NCBI GenBank assembly: GCA_965372405.1
Contig: CBDVCE010000006.1
Coordinates: forward strand, 1 to 64,000
Origin: Sunxiuqinia sp965372405
GTDB lineage: Bacteria; Bacteroidota; Bacteroidia; Bacteroidales; Prolixibacteraceae
Direction: 5' to 3'
DNA: 64,000 nucleotides
Position 1 is the stretch's first letter, and every line of letters begins with the position of its first letter. Shown one piece after another: positions 16,844 through 26,286 of this stretch. The position numbers and the translations under genes are program-made. Below the pieces are notes generated by a model that was not told where the DNA came from, made no database searches, and saw only the letters and a program-made list of their open reading frames with translations.

Positions 16844-18820
16844 ATGATAATAAGAAGTGATAAGGGATTTATAGCAATCATTATTGCATTTTTAGCTTTC
16901 CTGCAAACGCAAGATTTGTTAGCTCATTCTAAAGATGATTTCTTTGCTGAAGGATATCAAAATAGTGTAGTTGACAATACTATTTCTCAAAGCCTACTTA
17001 ATCAAAATCTATCCTCCTCTTCCATTGACTATTTGGTAAATAATTATGACTCAATCTATCCTTTTAAGTCTGTTTCTCGTCATGAAAAACATTTGTCACA
17101 CCTAATCTCTGAGTCTAATCGGTTAAAATATTCTAACCGAATTCCTGAGTGTTATAATAAACTAGGTGTAATTCAGAGAGATAACTCATTATTTGAAAAA
17201 GCATTGGATAGCCATAAAAAAGCTCTTGCGTTAGCAGAAGATAATGAACTTCAAAAAATTAGAAGTAACAATAACCTTGGTGTTGTATATCGAAGGTTAG
17301 ATAAACCAAGACTTGCACTTTCAAGTCATATGTTAGCGCTTACCTTAATTGATAATTACGATGGAGAATGGAGTGATGTAGACTTTGAAAAACGAGTGGC
17401 TTTGAATAGCATAGGGAATATCAATTTGTCGCTAAATCAAGCACTTGAAGCACTGAAGTATTTTCAGGAATCGTTGCAGATGGAGCTTGTAGAGTCGAAT
17501 ACGCTTGGAATTGCAATTAATTATGGAAACATTGGTTTTGCTTATCAAATAATGAATAATGACAAAAAGGCAAAAGAGTATTATGAAAAATCATTAGTTG
17601 AGAATAGTAAAATTCACTCTGACTTAGGAAAAGCGGTGTGTTTTAACAGTATTGGCGATTTGTATTTTAAGGAAAGTGATTACCCAAATGCCAAGCAACA
17701 CTATGATTCTGCATTGTTTTATTCATTGAAGCTTGATGATGTTTACCACTCTGCTGAAGCTCAGGCAAACTTAGCACAGGTTTATATTCGGATTGATAGT
17801 TTAACTCTGGCGTTTCAGCATCTTCAAAAATATAGAAGGCAGGCTCTGTCTACTAAATCCGGCTCATTGAACTACGAATCCAATCTATTGTTTTCTGAAT
17901 ACTATGAGAAAGTTGGGCAGTACGATTCGGCTTTGGTTTATTTTAAAAGGGCAGAGCAGTTTAATGATAGTATCATTAATGAAAAAAATAGTAGGTATCT
18001 GAATGAGATGCAAGTTGTTTATGATTCTGAAAAGAAAGAGCAGCAAATAGACTTATTGACAGCAGAAAATGAGATAAAGAACCAGCGAATGCGAATCACT
18101 TGGATGTTTGTTGCTATTTTGGTAGTTGTAGTTGGTTTTTTGGTGTTTTTATCGCTTTACAGAAAACGGCAAACAGCCTATATGCAGGCTGATCTGAAAC
18201 AACAACTACTGCGCTCTCAGATGAATCCACATTTTATTTTCAATGTATTGGGATCAATCCAGAACTATATGCTTAAGAATGATAGCAAAAAGGCTGCCAG
18301 GTATTTGTCTCAGTTTGCATCCTTGAGCCGCTCGGTTCTTGAATTTTCAGAGTTAGAAAGTATCAGTCTTGATAAGGAGGTGGAGATGTTGAAAAATTAC
18401 ATCGAGTTAGAAAATATGAAATCAGGAAATCGATTTAATTTTGAAATTGAGATGGATGAGATGATTGAAGCTGATTTTATTGAAATTCCTCCAATGATGA
18501 TTCAGGTTTTTGTTGAAAATGCAATTAAGCATGGCTTGTCTGGAATTAACCATCAGGGACTTTTAAGGTTATCTGTAAAAGAAGATAAAGAATACATCGA
18601 ATTTGTGATTGAAGACAATGGGGAGGGATTAAGAGATGAAAAACATCACGATGTAACTCATAAATCGATGGCGATGAAAATTTTTAATCAACGGAAAAAA
18701 CTGATTGAACAGAGATCTGGAAAAACACTTAAGTTTGAATTAATTAATATCAAAGATGTTTACCTTGATAAGAGTGGGGTTAGAGTAACAATTCATTTAC
18801 CAATATTGAATAATGATTAA
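16844..18820 (+). CDS. TPR-containing LytS-type sensor histidine kinase
   Basis: About 658 residues from ATG 16844, preceded by AGGAAG; a GTG 45 bases upstream is in frame but gives a less natural start. A signal sequence or first membrane segment is followed by about 300 residues of TPR repeats (many 'NNLGVVYRRL', 'NIGFAYQ', 'NSIGDLYF' units), presumably periplasmic. A transmembrane helix is at 'WMFVAILVVVVGFLVFLS'. Then comes the His_kinase (PF06580) domain with 'MNPHFIFN' (phospho-accepting His) and an HATPase_c with 'FVENAIKHG' and 'EDNGEG'. It overlaps the response regulator gene by 8 bases, and the two surely form a pair. Confidence 0.92.
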   Translation: MIIRSDKGFIAIIIAFLAFLQTQDLLAHSKDDFFAEGYQNSVVDNTISQSLLNQNLSSSSIDYLVNNYDSIYPFKSVSRHEKHLSHLISESNRLKYSNRIPECYNKLGVIQRDNSLFEKALDSHKKALALAEDNELQKIRSNNNLGVVYRRLDKPRLALSSHMLALTLIDNYDGEWSDVDFEKRVALNSIGNINLSLNQALEALKYFQESLQMELVESNTLGIAINYGNIGFAYQIMNNDKKAKEYYEKSLVENSKIHSDLGKAVCFNSIGDLYFKESDYPNAKQHYDSALFYSLKLDDVYHSAEAQANLAQVYIRIDSLTLAFQHLQKYRRQALSTKSGSLNYESNLLFSEYYEKVGQYDSALVYFKRAEQFNDSIINEKNSRYLNEMQVVYDSEKKEQQIDLLTAENEIKNQRMRITWMFVAILVVVVGFLVFLSLYRKRQTAYMQADLKQQLLRSQMNPHFIFNVLGSIQNYMLKNDSKKAARYLSQFASLSRSVLEFSELESISLDKEVEMLKNYIELENMKSGNRFNFEIEMDEMIEADFIEIPPMMIQVFVENAIKHGLSGINHQGLLRLSVKEDKEYIEFVIEDNGEGLRDEKHHDVTHKSMAMKIFNQRKKLIEQRSGKTLKFELINIKDVYLDKSGVRVTIHLPILNND

Positions 18821-19562
18821 GGCCGTAATTATTGATGATGATCATCAAATGCAGGAGTTGAACAGTAAACTACTTAAGGATAACTTTAGTGAGGTACAGT
18901 TAGTAGGTATTGCAGATTCTGTTGTAAACGGGATTCAGCTGATTCGAAAAACAAAGCCACAATTGGTGTTGCTTGATATCGAAATTAATGGAGGAACAGG
19001 CTTTAATATTTTACAAAAATTAGACCCATACGATTTTAAAGTTGTTTTTATTACGGCATTTAATGATCATGCTATTAAAGCCATTAAGTTTAGTGCCATT
19101 GATTATATACTGAAACCAGTTAATGAGTTCGAATTTTGTGAGGCTGTTAAAAATGCAGTTTCCCAAATTGAAGCTCAGATCGACACACAGGAACAAAACC
19201 ATTTTTTTCTTGATCTGTATAAAAAGGAAATGCAATCAAAAAAGATTGTACTCAGAACTGGCGAAGCTTTTCATATTATTGATATTTCTGATATCGTTTT
19301 TTGTAAAAGCGATAATAGTTACACTACTTTCTATATGGATGATGGTGAGAAAATTGTGGTTTCAAAAGGGATTCGGGAGTATGATAGCTTACTAAATGAA
19401 TTTGGTTTCTTTCGTCCTCATCAATCTTATCTTGTAAATCTAAACCATGCCAAGAAAGTCGATAAGTCAGATGGAGGTTTTGTAGTTATGAAAAACAAAA
19501 AGGAAATTCCAGTCTCTGTAAGACAGAAGAAATCACTAATTCGTTTACTGAACGATCTGTAA
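18813..19562 (+). CDS. LytTR-family response regulator
   Basis: A 249-residue regulator. The N-terminal receiver domain has the acidic pair in 'IIDDDH', the phospho-accepting Asp in 'LVLLDIEING', and Lys in 'DYILKPVNE'. The C-terminal LytTR DNA-binding domain runs from about residue 140 ('IVLRTGEAFHIIDISDIVFCKS', partly quoted; 'FFRPHQSYLVNLNHAKKVD'). It overlaps the upstream kinase gene, so translation is coupled. A second, broken LytTR copy follows in the same frame right after the stop. Confidence 0.94.
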   Translation: MIKAVIIDDDHQMQELNSKLLKDNFSEVQLVGIADSVVNGIQLIRKTKPQLVLLDIEINGGTGFNILQKLDPYDFKVVFITAFNDHAIKAIKFSAIDYILKPVNEFEFCEAVKNAVSQIEAQIDTQEQNHFFLDLYKKEMQSKKIVLRTGEAFHIIDISDIVFCKSDNSYTTFYMDDGEKIVVSKGIREYDSLLNEFGFFRPHQSYLVNLNHAKKVDKSDGGFVVMKNKKEIPVSVRQKKSLIRLLNDL

Positions 19563-19898
19563 CGGTTTCAAGCCCAAAGTATTCATATTCAAATAGGTCC
19601 GATAGTTAATATAGTTGAAGTAGGAGATATATTATACTGTAAATGCAACAATAGTTATACAACTTTCTATTTTGTAGCCCGAGGTCCAATTGTTGTCTCC
19701 AAAAGTATTTGTGAGTTTGAGAGGATTTTGCTAAAACCACATTTTTTTCGTCCACATCAATCTTATCTGGTTAATATGTAGCATGTTGAGCGGATTGATA
19801 AAAAGAATGGGTATTCGCTTATGTTATTCAATGGAATAAGTATTCCTTCATCATTGCGTAAGAAAAGAAAGTTGATGCAGATCCTTCTCCAAAAGTAA
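19563..19898 (+). pseudogene. Decayed LytTR domain, in-frame duplicate of the regulator's C-terminus
   Basis: Starting at the codon after the regulator's TAA and in the same frame, the translation reads about 112 codons that match the LytTR domain just upstream: 'VGDILYCKCNNSYTTFY', 'VVSKSICEFERIL' and 'FFRPHQSYLVNM' align with the intact copy. One in-frame TAG (19779-19781) interrupts it after that motif, and the homology resumes ('HVERIDKKNGYSLML') to a final TAA at 19896. There is no start codon of its own at the right place. It looks like a partial tandem duplication, now diverged, or the remains of a second regulator. Confidence 0.82.
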
Positions 19899-20000
19899 CG
19901 CTTTCAAAGGAAATGGTATCGTATTCAAATCCATTGCTCGTCCAACCAGCCTATTGAGTTAATTTCATCTCAGAAAATCAATAACCAAATAGGATATCGT

Positions 20001-21707
20001 ATGAAAACCAAAATTATAATTAGTCTGATCATTCTTTTCTGTGTAGGCTTTGGAGCGCAAGGACAAGTGAAACTTAATTTAAAAAAGAAAACAACAAATC
20101 AGGCAAATAATAGAGCCAATAGGAAATCAGATGAGCTAATCGATAAAGGATTTGATAAGCTTGAAGATGGTATTGGTAGCCTGTTTGGCAAAAAGAAAAA
20201 GAATAAAAAGAAAAAAGGAGTAGAAGTTGACGAGCAAGCAGTTTCTCAGGAACAAGGTAGTTCTCAGTTTGAGGGAGAAAGTCCGAAATCGCCCAATGTA
20301 CTTTGGTCAAAATTCGACTTTGTTCCAGGCGATGAGGTCATCTTTGAAGATGGACCGGATATTATGGAAGAGAATGGTGAGTTTCCGAGCCGTTGGGATT
20401 TAGTTGACGGACAAATTGAAATTGCGAATGTCGATGGTGAGAATGTAATGATGTTTATCGATGGAGCCCCTCGAATTGTACCATTTCTAAAAAATGCCAA
20501 GGATGATTATTTACCAGAAGTATTTACTATCGAATTTGATTTCTATAAACCAGTAAAGGGAAACCGAATATCAGTTTACTTGTTTGATTATAAGAATCAA
20601 GAAAGAAATCACAAAATGTATATGGATATTAGTTCTGGTGGAGTGAGCGAAAAGCTTCATGGCATTGCTGGAGATGTTCCTGGGATTGACTATAATAATA
20701 GTGCAGATGCGCGTTGGATTCATATATCTATTGCCTATACAAAAGGGAAACTAAAAGTTTATATGGATGATACTCGGGTAATAAACATACCTCATTATTC
20801 AGGTAATCCAACTGGACTGTCTTTGCAAGCTTATTGGGCAGATTTAAAGGATAATAAAGCATTTTACTTTAAGAATGTACGTATTGCAAAAGGCGGCGTG
20901 AAATATTATGACCGGGTTTTATCTGATGGAAAAATTATTGTTAATGGAATCAGATTTGATGTCAATAAGGCCACATTAAAGCCAGAAAGTATGGGACCAA
21001 TAAACAAGATTTATGAGTTGATGCAGAAACAAAGCTCACTTAATTTTAGCGTTGAAGGTCATACCGATGCTGATGGTGATGATACTAATAATCAGCGTTT
21101 ATCTGAAGCAAGAGCAAAAGTGGTGATGAATAAATTGATTGAGATGGGCATTGCTGGAAATCGTCTGAAGTCAGCCGGCTTTGGTGAAAGTAAACCAATA
21201 GGAGAAAATGGCACACCAGAAGGAAAAGCCAACAACAGGCGCGTTGAGTTTGTGAAATTTGAAGGCAACTCTTCAGCAACTAATACTAGTGGTGGAGTGG
21301 ATGTTGCTTTTGATCGAATCGATAAAGATATGATTGGCGAAAAATTGGAAATCTTGGAAGAAGAATACATTCAGATTTCTAATCATTCGGGTATTCTGCT
21401 TGGGAAAGGAACTACAGTTTTATATGCTACTACTGATGGGAATTTAGGGAAAATGAAATTTCTGGATGTCGACAAATATGACAACTATGCTTTAACGGTG
21501 AAGTATGTTACTTACAATTATGATGGTTCGGTACACAGTCAGTCGAATAAGTTAAAAATTGATGGGACTTATACCTGCGATCTGGATAAAGGTGAGACTG
21601 AGGATGTAATACAATCAGAATACGATTTCTTCTTAAAAAGAGAAGATAAAAAATCGACCTCACTAAGGAGAGGTGAAACATCAATGCTTCGGGTTTTACC
21701 GAATTAA
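20001..21707 (+). CDS. OmpA-family protein with LamG-like domain
   Basis: A 568-residue cell-envelope protein. A signal peptide (residues 1-22, ending GAQGQ) is followed by a lysine-rich linker (about 60-75). Residues 105-300 look like a concanavalin/LamG-type beta sandwich ('FTIEFDFYKPVKGNRISVYL', 'WIHISIAYTKGKLKVYMDD'). The OmpA C-terminal peptidoglycan-binding domain covers about 310-420 with 'VEGHTDADGDDTNNQRLSEA' and 'NNRRVEFVKF'. About 150 further residues follow. It probably links the outer membrane to the peptidoglycan. It heads a run of four plus-strand genes. Confidence 0.88.
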   Translation: MKTKIIISLIILFCVGFGAQGQVKLNLKKKTTNQANNRANRKSDELIDKGFDKLEDGIGSLFGKKKKNKKKKGVEVDEQAVSQEQGSSQFEGESPKSPNVLWSKFDFVPGDEVIFEDGPDIMEENGEFPSRWDLVDGQIEIANVDGENVMMFIDGAPRIVPFLKNAKDDYLPEVFTIEFDFYKPVKGNRISVYLFDYKNQERNHKMYMDISSGGVSEKLHGIAGDVPGIDYNNSADARWIHISIAYTKGKLKVYMDDTRVINIPHYSGNPTGLSLQAYWADLKDNKAFYFKNVRIAKGGVKYYDRVLSDGKIIVNGIRFDVNKATLKPESMGPINKIYELMQKQSSLNFSVEGHTDADGDDTNNQRLSEARAKVVMNKLIEMGIAGNRLKSAGFGESKPIGENGTPEGKANNRRVEFVKFEGNSSATNTSGGVDVAFDRIDKDMIGEKLEILEEEYIQISNHSGILLGKGTTVLYATTDGNLGKMKFLDVDKYDNYALTVKYVTYNYDGSVHSQSNKLKIDGTYTCDLDKGETEDVIQSEYDFFLKREDKKSTSLRRGETSMLRVLPN

Positions 21708-21768
21708 ATTGAATCACGAAATTCAGCTTCAAAATATCGATTTCCCCAATTTGCAAATCAATACAATT

Positions 21769-22380
21769 ATGGATATCACCGCAATTATTAATCGCGTTAA
21801 GTTTATTATTTTACAGCCAGGAGATGCCTGGATTCAGATTAAAGCAGAGCAAACCGACATCAAATCTTTGTTCAAAGATTACATCTTCTATCTAGCCTTA
21901 ATTCCAGCAATTGCATCATTTATTGGCTATGGCTTCATTGGATTTGATATGGGTTTTTTTGGAAGATCTGCTAGTATTGAATGGGGAGCTACTCAGGCGA
22001 TTCAAACATTTGTTTCAACAATAATAAGCATCTTAACGGTAAGCTGGATTATTACCAAACTGGCTCCAAACTATCAATGCGAAGTGAGCATGGATGAGTC
22101 TGCAAAATTAGTTGGCTATGCGTATACTCCTGCTTTGGTTTGTGGTGTATTTTATCTTATTCCTTCCTTGTCGGTCTTAGGAATTATTGGAGGGATTTAT
22201 AGCCTTTATCTTTTTTATCAGGGATTTGGCCTCATTACTGAAGTTCGTGAAGAAAAGAAATCTACTTTTTTCATTGTTAGTCTCCTGGTCTCTATTGTAG
22301 CTTTCATAGTGATTGGTATTGTCATAGGATCAATTCTTGGAATTATCGGGCTCAATACAATTTCAGATTATAACTTATAA
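21769..22380 (+). CDS. Yip1-family membrane protein
   Basis: About 203 residues from ATG 21769. An upstream ATG at 21673 is in frame but overlaps the previous gene and adds non-homologous sequence. The body has 'RVKFIILQPGDAWIQIKAEQ', a usual Yip1 opening in Bacteroidota, and about five hydrophobic segments. It sits in the cytoplasmic membrane; function unknown. The AIM24-family gene follows after 12 bases. Confidence 0.85.
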   Translation: MDITAIINRVKFIILQPGDAWIQIKAEQTDIKSLFKDYIFYLALIPAIASFIGYGFIGFDMGFFGRSASIEWGATQAIQTFVSTIISILTVSWIITKLAPNYQCEVSMDESAKLVGYAYTPALVCGVFYLIPSLSVLGIIGGIYSLYLFYQGFGLITEVREEKKSTFFIVSLLVSIVAFIVIGIVIGSILGIIGLNTISDYNL

Positions 22381-22392
22381 ACTACATACAAG

Positions 22393-23169
22393 ATGACAAC
22401 GCAATCACACGAAATCGATTACGAGATTAAAGGACATGATATTCAGTTAGTAGAAGTGGAACTGGATCCAAATGAAACAGTTATTGCTGAGGCAGGCGCC
22501 ATGCTTTATATGGAAGAGGGAATTGATTTTGAAGCTAAAATGGGGGATGGTTCAAATCCATCGCAAGGTTTCTTTGGGAAATTAGTTTCTGCAGGTTCAC
22601 GTTTAATTACTGGCGAATCCTTGTTTATTACTCATTTCACTCACCGTGGAGTTGGAAAAAGTAGGGTTGCATTTTCAGCACCATATCCAGGTACAATTGT
22701 GCCTTTGAAGTTGGATGAATTAGGAGGTAGCGTTATTGTGCAAAAAGATGCTTTTCTATGTGCTGCAAAGGGAACAAAAATCAGTATGCATTTTAATAAG
22801 AAACTGGGTGCCGCATTTTTTGGTGGTGAAGGATTCATTCTTCAAAAATTGCAAGGTGATGGAAATGCGTTTATTCATGCAGGTGGAACATTGATTGAGC
22901 GTGATCTGAATAACGAAACCTTACGAATTGATACGGGATGTGTGGTTGGTTTTCAGGAAGGTGTAGATTTTAGTGTTCAACAAGCTGGCGGATTAAAATC
23001 CATGTTGTTCGGAGGTGAAGGGCTGTTTTTGGCAACACTAAGTGGAACAGGGAAAGTATGGATTCAGTCGATGCCAATTAATAAGTTAATTGCTGCTATT
23101 GCGCCATCTGGAGGCAACTCCGAGAAGGAAGGTGGAAAATCAATTCTTAATCAATTTTTAGAACAATAA
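22393..23169 (+). CDS. TIGR00266/AIM24-family protein
   Basis: A 258-residue protein of the TIGR00266 family (AIM24-like, beta-prism fold). Conserved blocks are 'EIKGHDIQLVEVELDPNETVIAEAGAM' (partly quoted), 'GESLFITHFTH', 'GGEGFILQKLQGDG' and 'GGEGLFLATLSGTGKVWIQS'. There is no leader, so it is cytoplasmic or membrane-associated. Function unknown in bacteria. It is the middle gene of a tight group (12 bases before, 1 after). Confidence 0.9.
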   Translation: MTTQSHEIDYEIKGHDIQLVEVELDPNETVIAEAGAMLYMEEGIDFEAKMGDGSNPSQGFFGKLVSAGSRLITGESLFITHFTHRGVGKSRVAFSAPYPGTIVPLKLDELGGSVIVQKDAFLCAAKGTKISMHFNKKLGAAFFGGEGFILQKLQGDGNAFIHAGGTLIERDLNNETLRIDTGCVVGFQEGVDFSVQQAGGLKSMLFGGEGLFLATLSGTGKVWIQSMPINKLIAAIAPSGGNSEKEGGKSILNQFLEQ

Positions 23170-23170
23170 G

Positions 23171-23704
23171 ATGAGTCAATCAAACAACGGAGTCCTTAAA
23201 TCTTTTTTCGGAGGGTTACTCATTGGTGGACTGGGATTAGCATTGTTGTATTTCTGGGCATGGCCATCATTGCAAGAGGCGCGTGCTTCTGACGAATGGA
23301 CAAAAACTGTTGGAAAAATTAATTCTTCTAAAATAGAGACAGAGCGAGATAGTGACGGCAAGAAAACCTTTCATATAAAAATTGATTATGAATATGTTGT
23401 TCTTGGTAAAACATTTACTGGCAGCAGAATTCGAATAAGTGACTTATCAATTAAAAGTGCAGCAAAAGCTAAAAGCAAGCTGCAAAAATATACGCAAGGG
23501 AAAGAAGTGAATGTATATTATGATCCTGTATTGCCCGATTCTTGTGCGCTTGAGACTGGAGCTGGATGGGATTCTTATTTATTTGTTGCAGTGTTTGGAC
23601 TTTTTACTTTGCTTGGATTATTCGCTATTCTCACAGCCATTTTTAAAATCTTCATTCTGATTTTTGTATTAATCTTTAAAAATAGGGAAATCAGAAATAT
23701 TTAA
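23171..23704 (+). CDS. DUF3592 membrane protein
   Basis: A 177-residue protein with one hydrophobic segment near the N-terminus (about 11-30) and one or two near the C-terminus (about 137-168). Between them is a DUF3592-type beta domain: 'WTKTVGKINSSKIETERD', 'IDYEYVVLGKTFTGSRI', 'VNVYYDPVLPDSCALETG'. Function unknown. It begins one base after the AIM24-family gene stop. Confidence 0.85.
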   Translation: MSQSNNGVLKSFFGGLLIGGLGLALLYFWAWPSLQEARASDEWTKTVGKINSSKIETERDSDGKKTFHIKIDYEYVVLGKTFTGSRIRISDLSIKSAAKAKSKLQKYTQGKEVNVYYDPVLPDSCALETGAGWDSYLFVAVFGLFTLLGLFAILTAIFKIFILIFVLIFKNREIRNI

Positions 23705-23841
23705 TAATTACCGTTTCCCATTTATCGATTTTCATTTTGGAAGACAGGATGATAATAATTTAACAGAGTATCCTGGAGAAACTGTTATTCTTAGAGTATT
23801 AAAATAATAATCGGGCGAACAGCCCTCAATCAAAATAAATT

Positions 23842-24336
23842 ATGAAATTATCAATTTTTACAATCACAGTTATTTTAAGTGCCTTATCAATAGTTTTTAC
23901 ATCGTGCAATAAAAGCGACGATGAGGATCAGGATTTTAAAGTAAGTTCTTATACACTAATAATTGACGGCATTACAGCAACCGAGGTTGTAGGAGAAATA
24001 AGTGTTTGCCCCGATGGTTTTTTTACTATAATTGGAACTGCTCCCGACGGAACGCCGATTGCCATAAATACAAGTAAAATTCTGGTGAACGAAACCCGCT
24101 CAATTTGTTCCATAAAAGAAGAAAGCGATGAATTTTTAGCTTGTGTTGATAATGGTGGTTTTAATGTGGGCGGAACAGTCTCCACTCATTTTTATAGTCC
24201 CGTTTCGGGCACAGCAACACGCACAAGTACCAACGATATAGAAATATCGGGTGTTTTAATGAAAGATGATTTAACCGAACATGCTTTTACGCTTGAGGTA
24301 ACTGCCAGTTTGGTTTCACCTGTAAATTGCGAATAG
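23842..24336 (+). CDS. Hypothetical lipoprotein
   Basis: A 164-residue lipoprotein with signal peptide and lipobox 'VFTSC' (Cys22), followed by an acidic linker (KSDDEDQD). No known domain is recognised. The rest is mainly predicted beta with two cysteine pairs (CPDG..., CSIKEE..., CVDNGG..., terminal NCE). Codon choice here and in the next gene (frequent GGC, CCC, AAC) looks different by eye from the AT-rich codons around it, which may mean recent arrival. Confidence 0.7.
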   Translation: MKLSIFTITVILSALSIVFTSCNKSDDEDQDFKVSSYTLIIDGITATEVVGEISVCPDGFFTIIGTAPDGTPIAINTSKILVNETRSICSIKEESDEFLACVDNGGFNVGGTVSTHFYSPVSGTATRTSTNDIEISGVLMKDDLTEHAFTLEVTASLVSPVNCE

Positions 24337-24386
24337 TAAACAGCTAAAAACCGTGGAGCAATGACTGCATCTTATGTGGCATTACT

Positions 24387-24396
24387 CCCCCCCCCC
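24387..24396 (+). repeat. C10 homopolymer in the leader of the 24428 gene
   Basis: Ten consecutive C in AT-rich DNA, 32 bases upstream of ATG 24428. Such tracts can vary in length by slippage and can also be sequencing errors. Confidence 0.9.
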
Positions 24397-24427
24397 AATT
24401 CATTTAGAAACTTCAAAAAACAATAAA

Positions 24428-25639
24428 ATGAAAAATCTTCTTTTAGTTCTTATCACACTTATCTTCTTTGCAGAAATAGCAAATGCCCAGAAATCGAAAC
24501 TTATTGGAAGCTGGCTGGTAACAAAAGTTGAAGCCGATGGCGAAATTCAGGAACCTTATCAGGTAACCGAATTTACAGCCGAAGGAAAAATGGGAATGAT
24601 GGGTATGGAAGTAGCATCGTGGAAATACAATAAAAAAACAAATTCAATTGAAATGGAATCGGATTTTGACAAGGACTTTAGTGGAGTTGCCAAAATTCTG
24701 AAACTTAACACGGATGAGTTAATTTTTGTAAAAGACGATGTAAAAGTATTTTATCAGAAACTGGATGAAAACAAAATTGCTGCCAACAATAAAATTTCCG
24801 GTGTTATTGGTACATGGGTATTTAAGGGCGAACCATATCCTTACGCAAATACCTATTTAACTTTTAAAGAACCCGATGAATTTACAATGATTCAAAAACA
24901 AGAAGGCATGGAGTCAAGTTCAAAGGGAACATGGATTTTTGACAAACAGAAAATGTCACTGATTATGATTGGCTTGCGTGGTGAAGACATGTTAAAGGGC
25001 GAAAATAAAGTTGTTAAAATAGATAATGAAACAATAGAATTAGAAAACCATGGAAAGGTTTTTAATGCAAACAAAAAAGCGGGAAATGCTGTTGAAATTG
25101 AACATCTAACGTTTACCGAAGATGACTTTTACACCGAAGATGGCGATTATAAATATTACGACGATGAAGAAAAATTGCCATGGCAAGACCCAATGATGAT
25201 GATGATGAGTTTGGTAAATGTGAAACATTTGCTCTACAAATATTCAGTATTGGTAGAAAATGCTGGAGTTTTTGAAGACATAATACTTACCGCCGACGTA
25301 GTATCAAATCCCCAAGAACAAGAACTTAGCATTGACAATATTTTTTATGGATACGACCGTTACAATCTGCCAGAAGATACTGCCTTGCCTTCGAACGACA
25401 ATTACGACCATATCCTTTATCCCGATGAAGAAAATACGTTTAGGCTAGCAGGCTCTGAAGAGATAACTACTCCGGCAGGTACTTTCGATTGTGCAGTTGT
25501 TGAAGTTGTAACAACGCGCGAAGCCCGTAAAAAACTCTGGATGATTATAGATAAACCCGGTGTTTATGCCAAAATTATTGAGGATAAACCGGGAACTTTC
25601 GGATACTATAACATTTACGAGTTGCAAGCCATTAAATAA
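24428..25639 (+). CDS. Secreted protein with lipocalin-like repeats
   Basis: 403 residues from ATG 24428, which begins a clear signal peptide ending 'ANAQKSK' (the frame runs 18 codons further upstream through the poly-C tract without a credible start). Residues 22-110 and about 120-210 are two related beta modules opening with 'LIGSWLVTKVEADG' and 'VIGTWVFKGEP', as in Bacteroidota lipocalin-like/DUF4488-type domains. The C-terminal part ('EEITTPAGTFDCAVVEVVTT') resembles periplasmic proteins with a DUF3108-type end. Function unknown. Confidence 0.72.
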   Translation: MKNLLLVLITLIFFAEIANAQKSKLIGSWLVTKVEADGEIQEPYQVTEFTAEGKMGMMGMEVASWKYNKKTNSIEMESDFDKDFSGVAKILKLNTDELIFVKDDVKVFYQKLDENKIAANNKISGVIGTWVFKGEPYPYANTYLTFKEPDEFTMIQKQEGMESSSKGTWIFDKQKMSLIMIGLRGEDMLKGENKVVKIDNETIELENHGKVFNANKKAGNAVEIEHLTFTEDDFYTEDGDYKYYDDEEKLPWQDPMMMMMSLVNVKHLLYKYSVLVENAGVFEDIILTADVVSNPQEQELSIDNIFYGYDRYNLPEDTALPSNDNYDHILYPDEENTFRLAGSEEITTPAGTFDCAVVEVVTTREARKKLWMIIDKPGVYAKIIEDKPGTFGYYNIYELQAIK

Positions 25640-25684
25640 TAATTGCTTGATCACCCAGATATATTTTAATTATTTCTATAAATC

Positions 25685-25702
25685 TATAGCCAGTGGGCTA
25701 TA
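25685..25702. promoter_or_regulatory. Small palindrome upstream of the OMP gene
   Basis: TATAGCC-AGTG-GGCTATA, a perfect 7-bp inverted repeat, 17 bases upstream of ATG 25719. On neither strand is it followed by T, so it is more likely an operator or leader hairpin than a terminator. Confidence 0.4.
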
Positions 25703-25718
25703 AAAAAAATCAAAATCT

Positions 25719-26222
25719 ATGAAAAAATTATTTACGATGTTCGCTTTGTTTTTATTAATTGGAGTTATAAATGAAACTAAAGCTCAATTTAGTGTTGGAC
25801 CAGGTGCTACCTTTGCAACTGATATTAGTGGTTTAGGTTTGAGTGCTAATGGAGTGTATCAAATTGATGACACATGGGCCGTTTCAGGTGCCTTTACTTA
25901 TTTTTTAGAGAAAGACAACGTGAAGTGGACAGCAATAGACATTAATGCCAATTATAATTTAACTGAAGTAAGTGGTGTTGGAATTTTGTATGGTATTGGT
26001 GGTATTAATATAACAAGTGTTAAAATTGATTTGCCCTCAATTAATTTGGGAGAATTTGGATCTGTTGGTGGTTCTGCTTCTGCTTCAAATTTTGGTGTAA
26101 ATCTGGGAGCAGGGGTTAATATCGAACTCTCAGAAAAGATGGTGCTTGCCCCAGAATTGACTTATACTGTTAGTAGTGGCGGTTATTTACGTATTGGTGC
26201 AAAATTATTATTTAGTCTGTAA
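25719..26222 (+). CDS. Small outer-membrane beta-barrel protein
   Basis: A 167-residue protein with a signal peptide (residues 1-22, 'NETKAQ'). The mature part is a run of short amphipathic strands typical of an OmpW/OprF-like eight-strand barrel ('FSVGPGATFATDISGLGLSA', 'YQIDDTWAVSGAFTYFL', 'LGAGVNIELSEKMVLAPELTY'), ending in 'AKLLFSL' with a terminal hydrophobic residue, as expected for barrel insertion. No specific function can be assigned. Confidence 0.8.
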   Translation: MKKLFTMFALFLLIGVINETKAQFSVGPGATFATDISGLGLSANGVYQIDDTWAVSGAFTYFLEKDNVKWTAIDINANYNLTEVSGVGILYGIGGINITSVKIDLPSINLGEFGSVGGSASASNFGVNLGAGVNIELSEKMVLAPELTYTVSSGGYLRIGAKLLFSL

Positions 26223-26286
26223 TAATATTTATTATAAAGCTGGAGTCTTAAGAGGCTTCAGCTATTTTTTAATAAAATATATTCCT

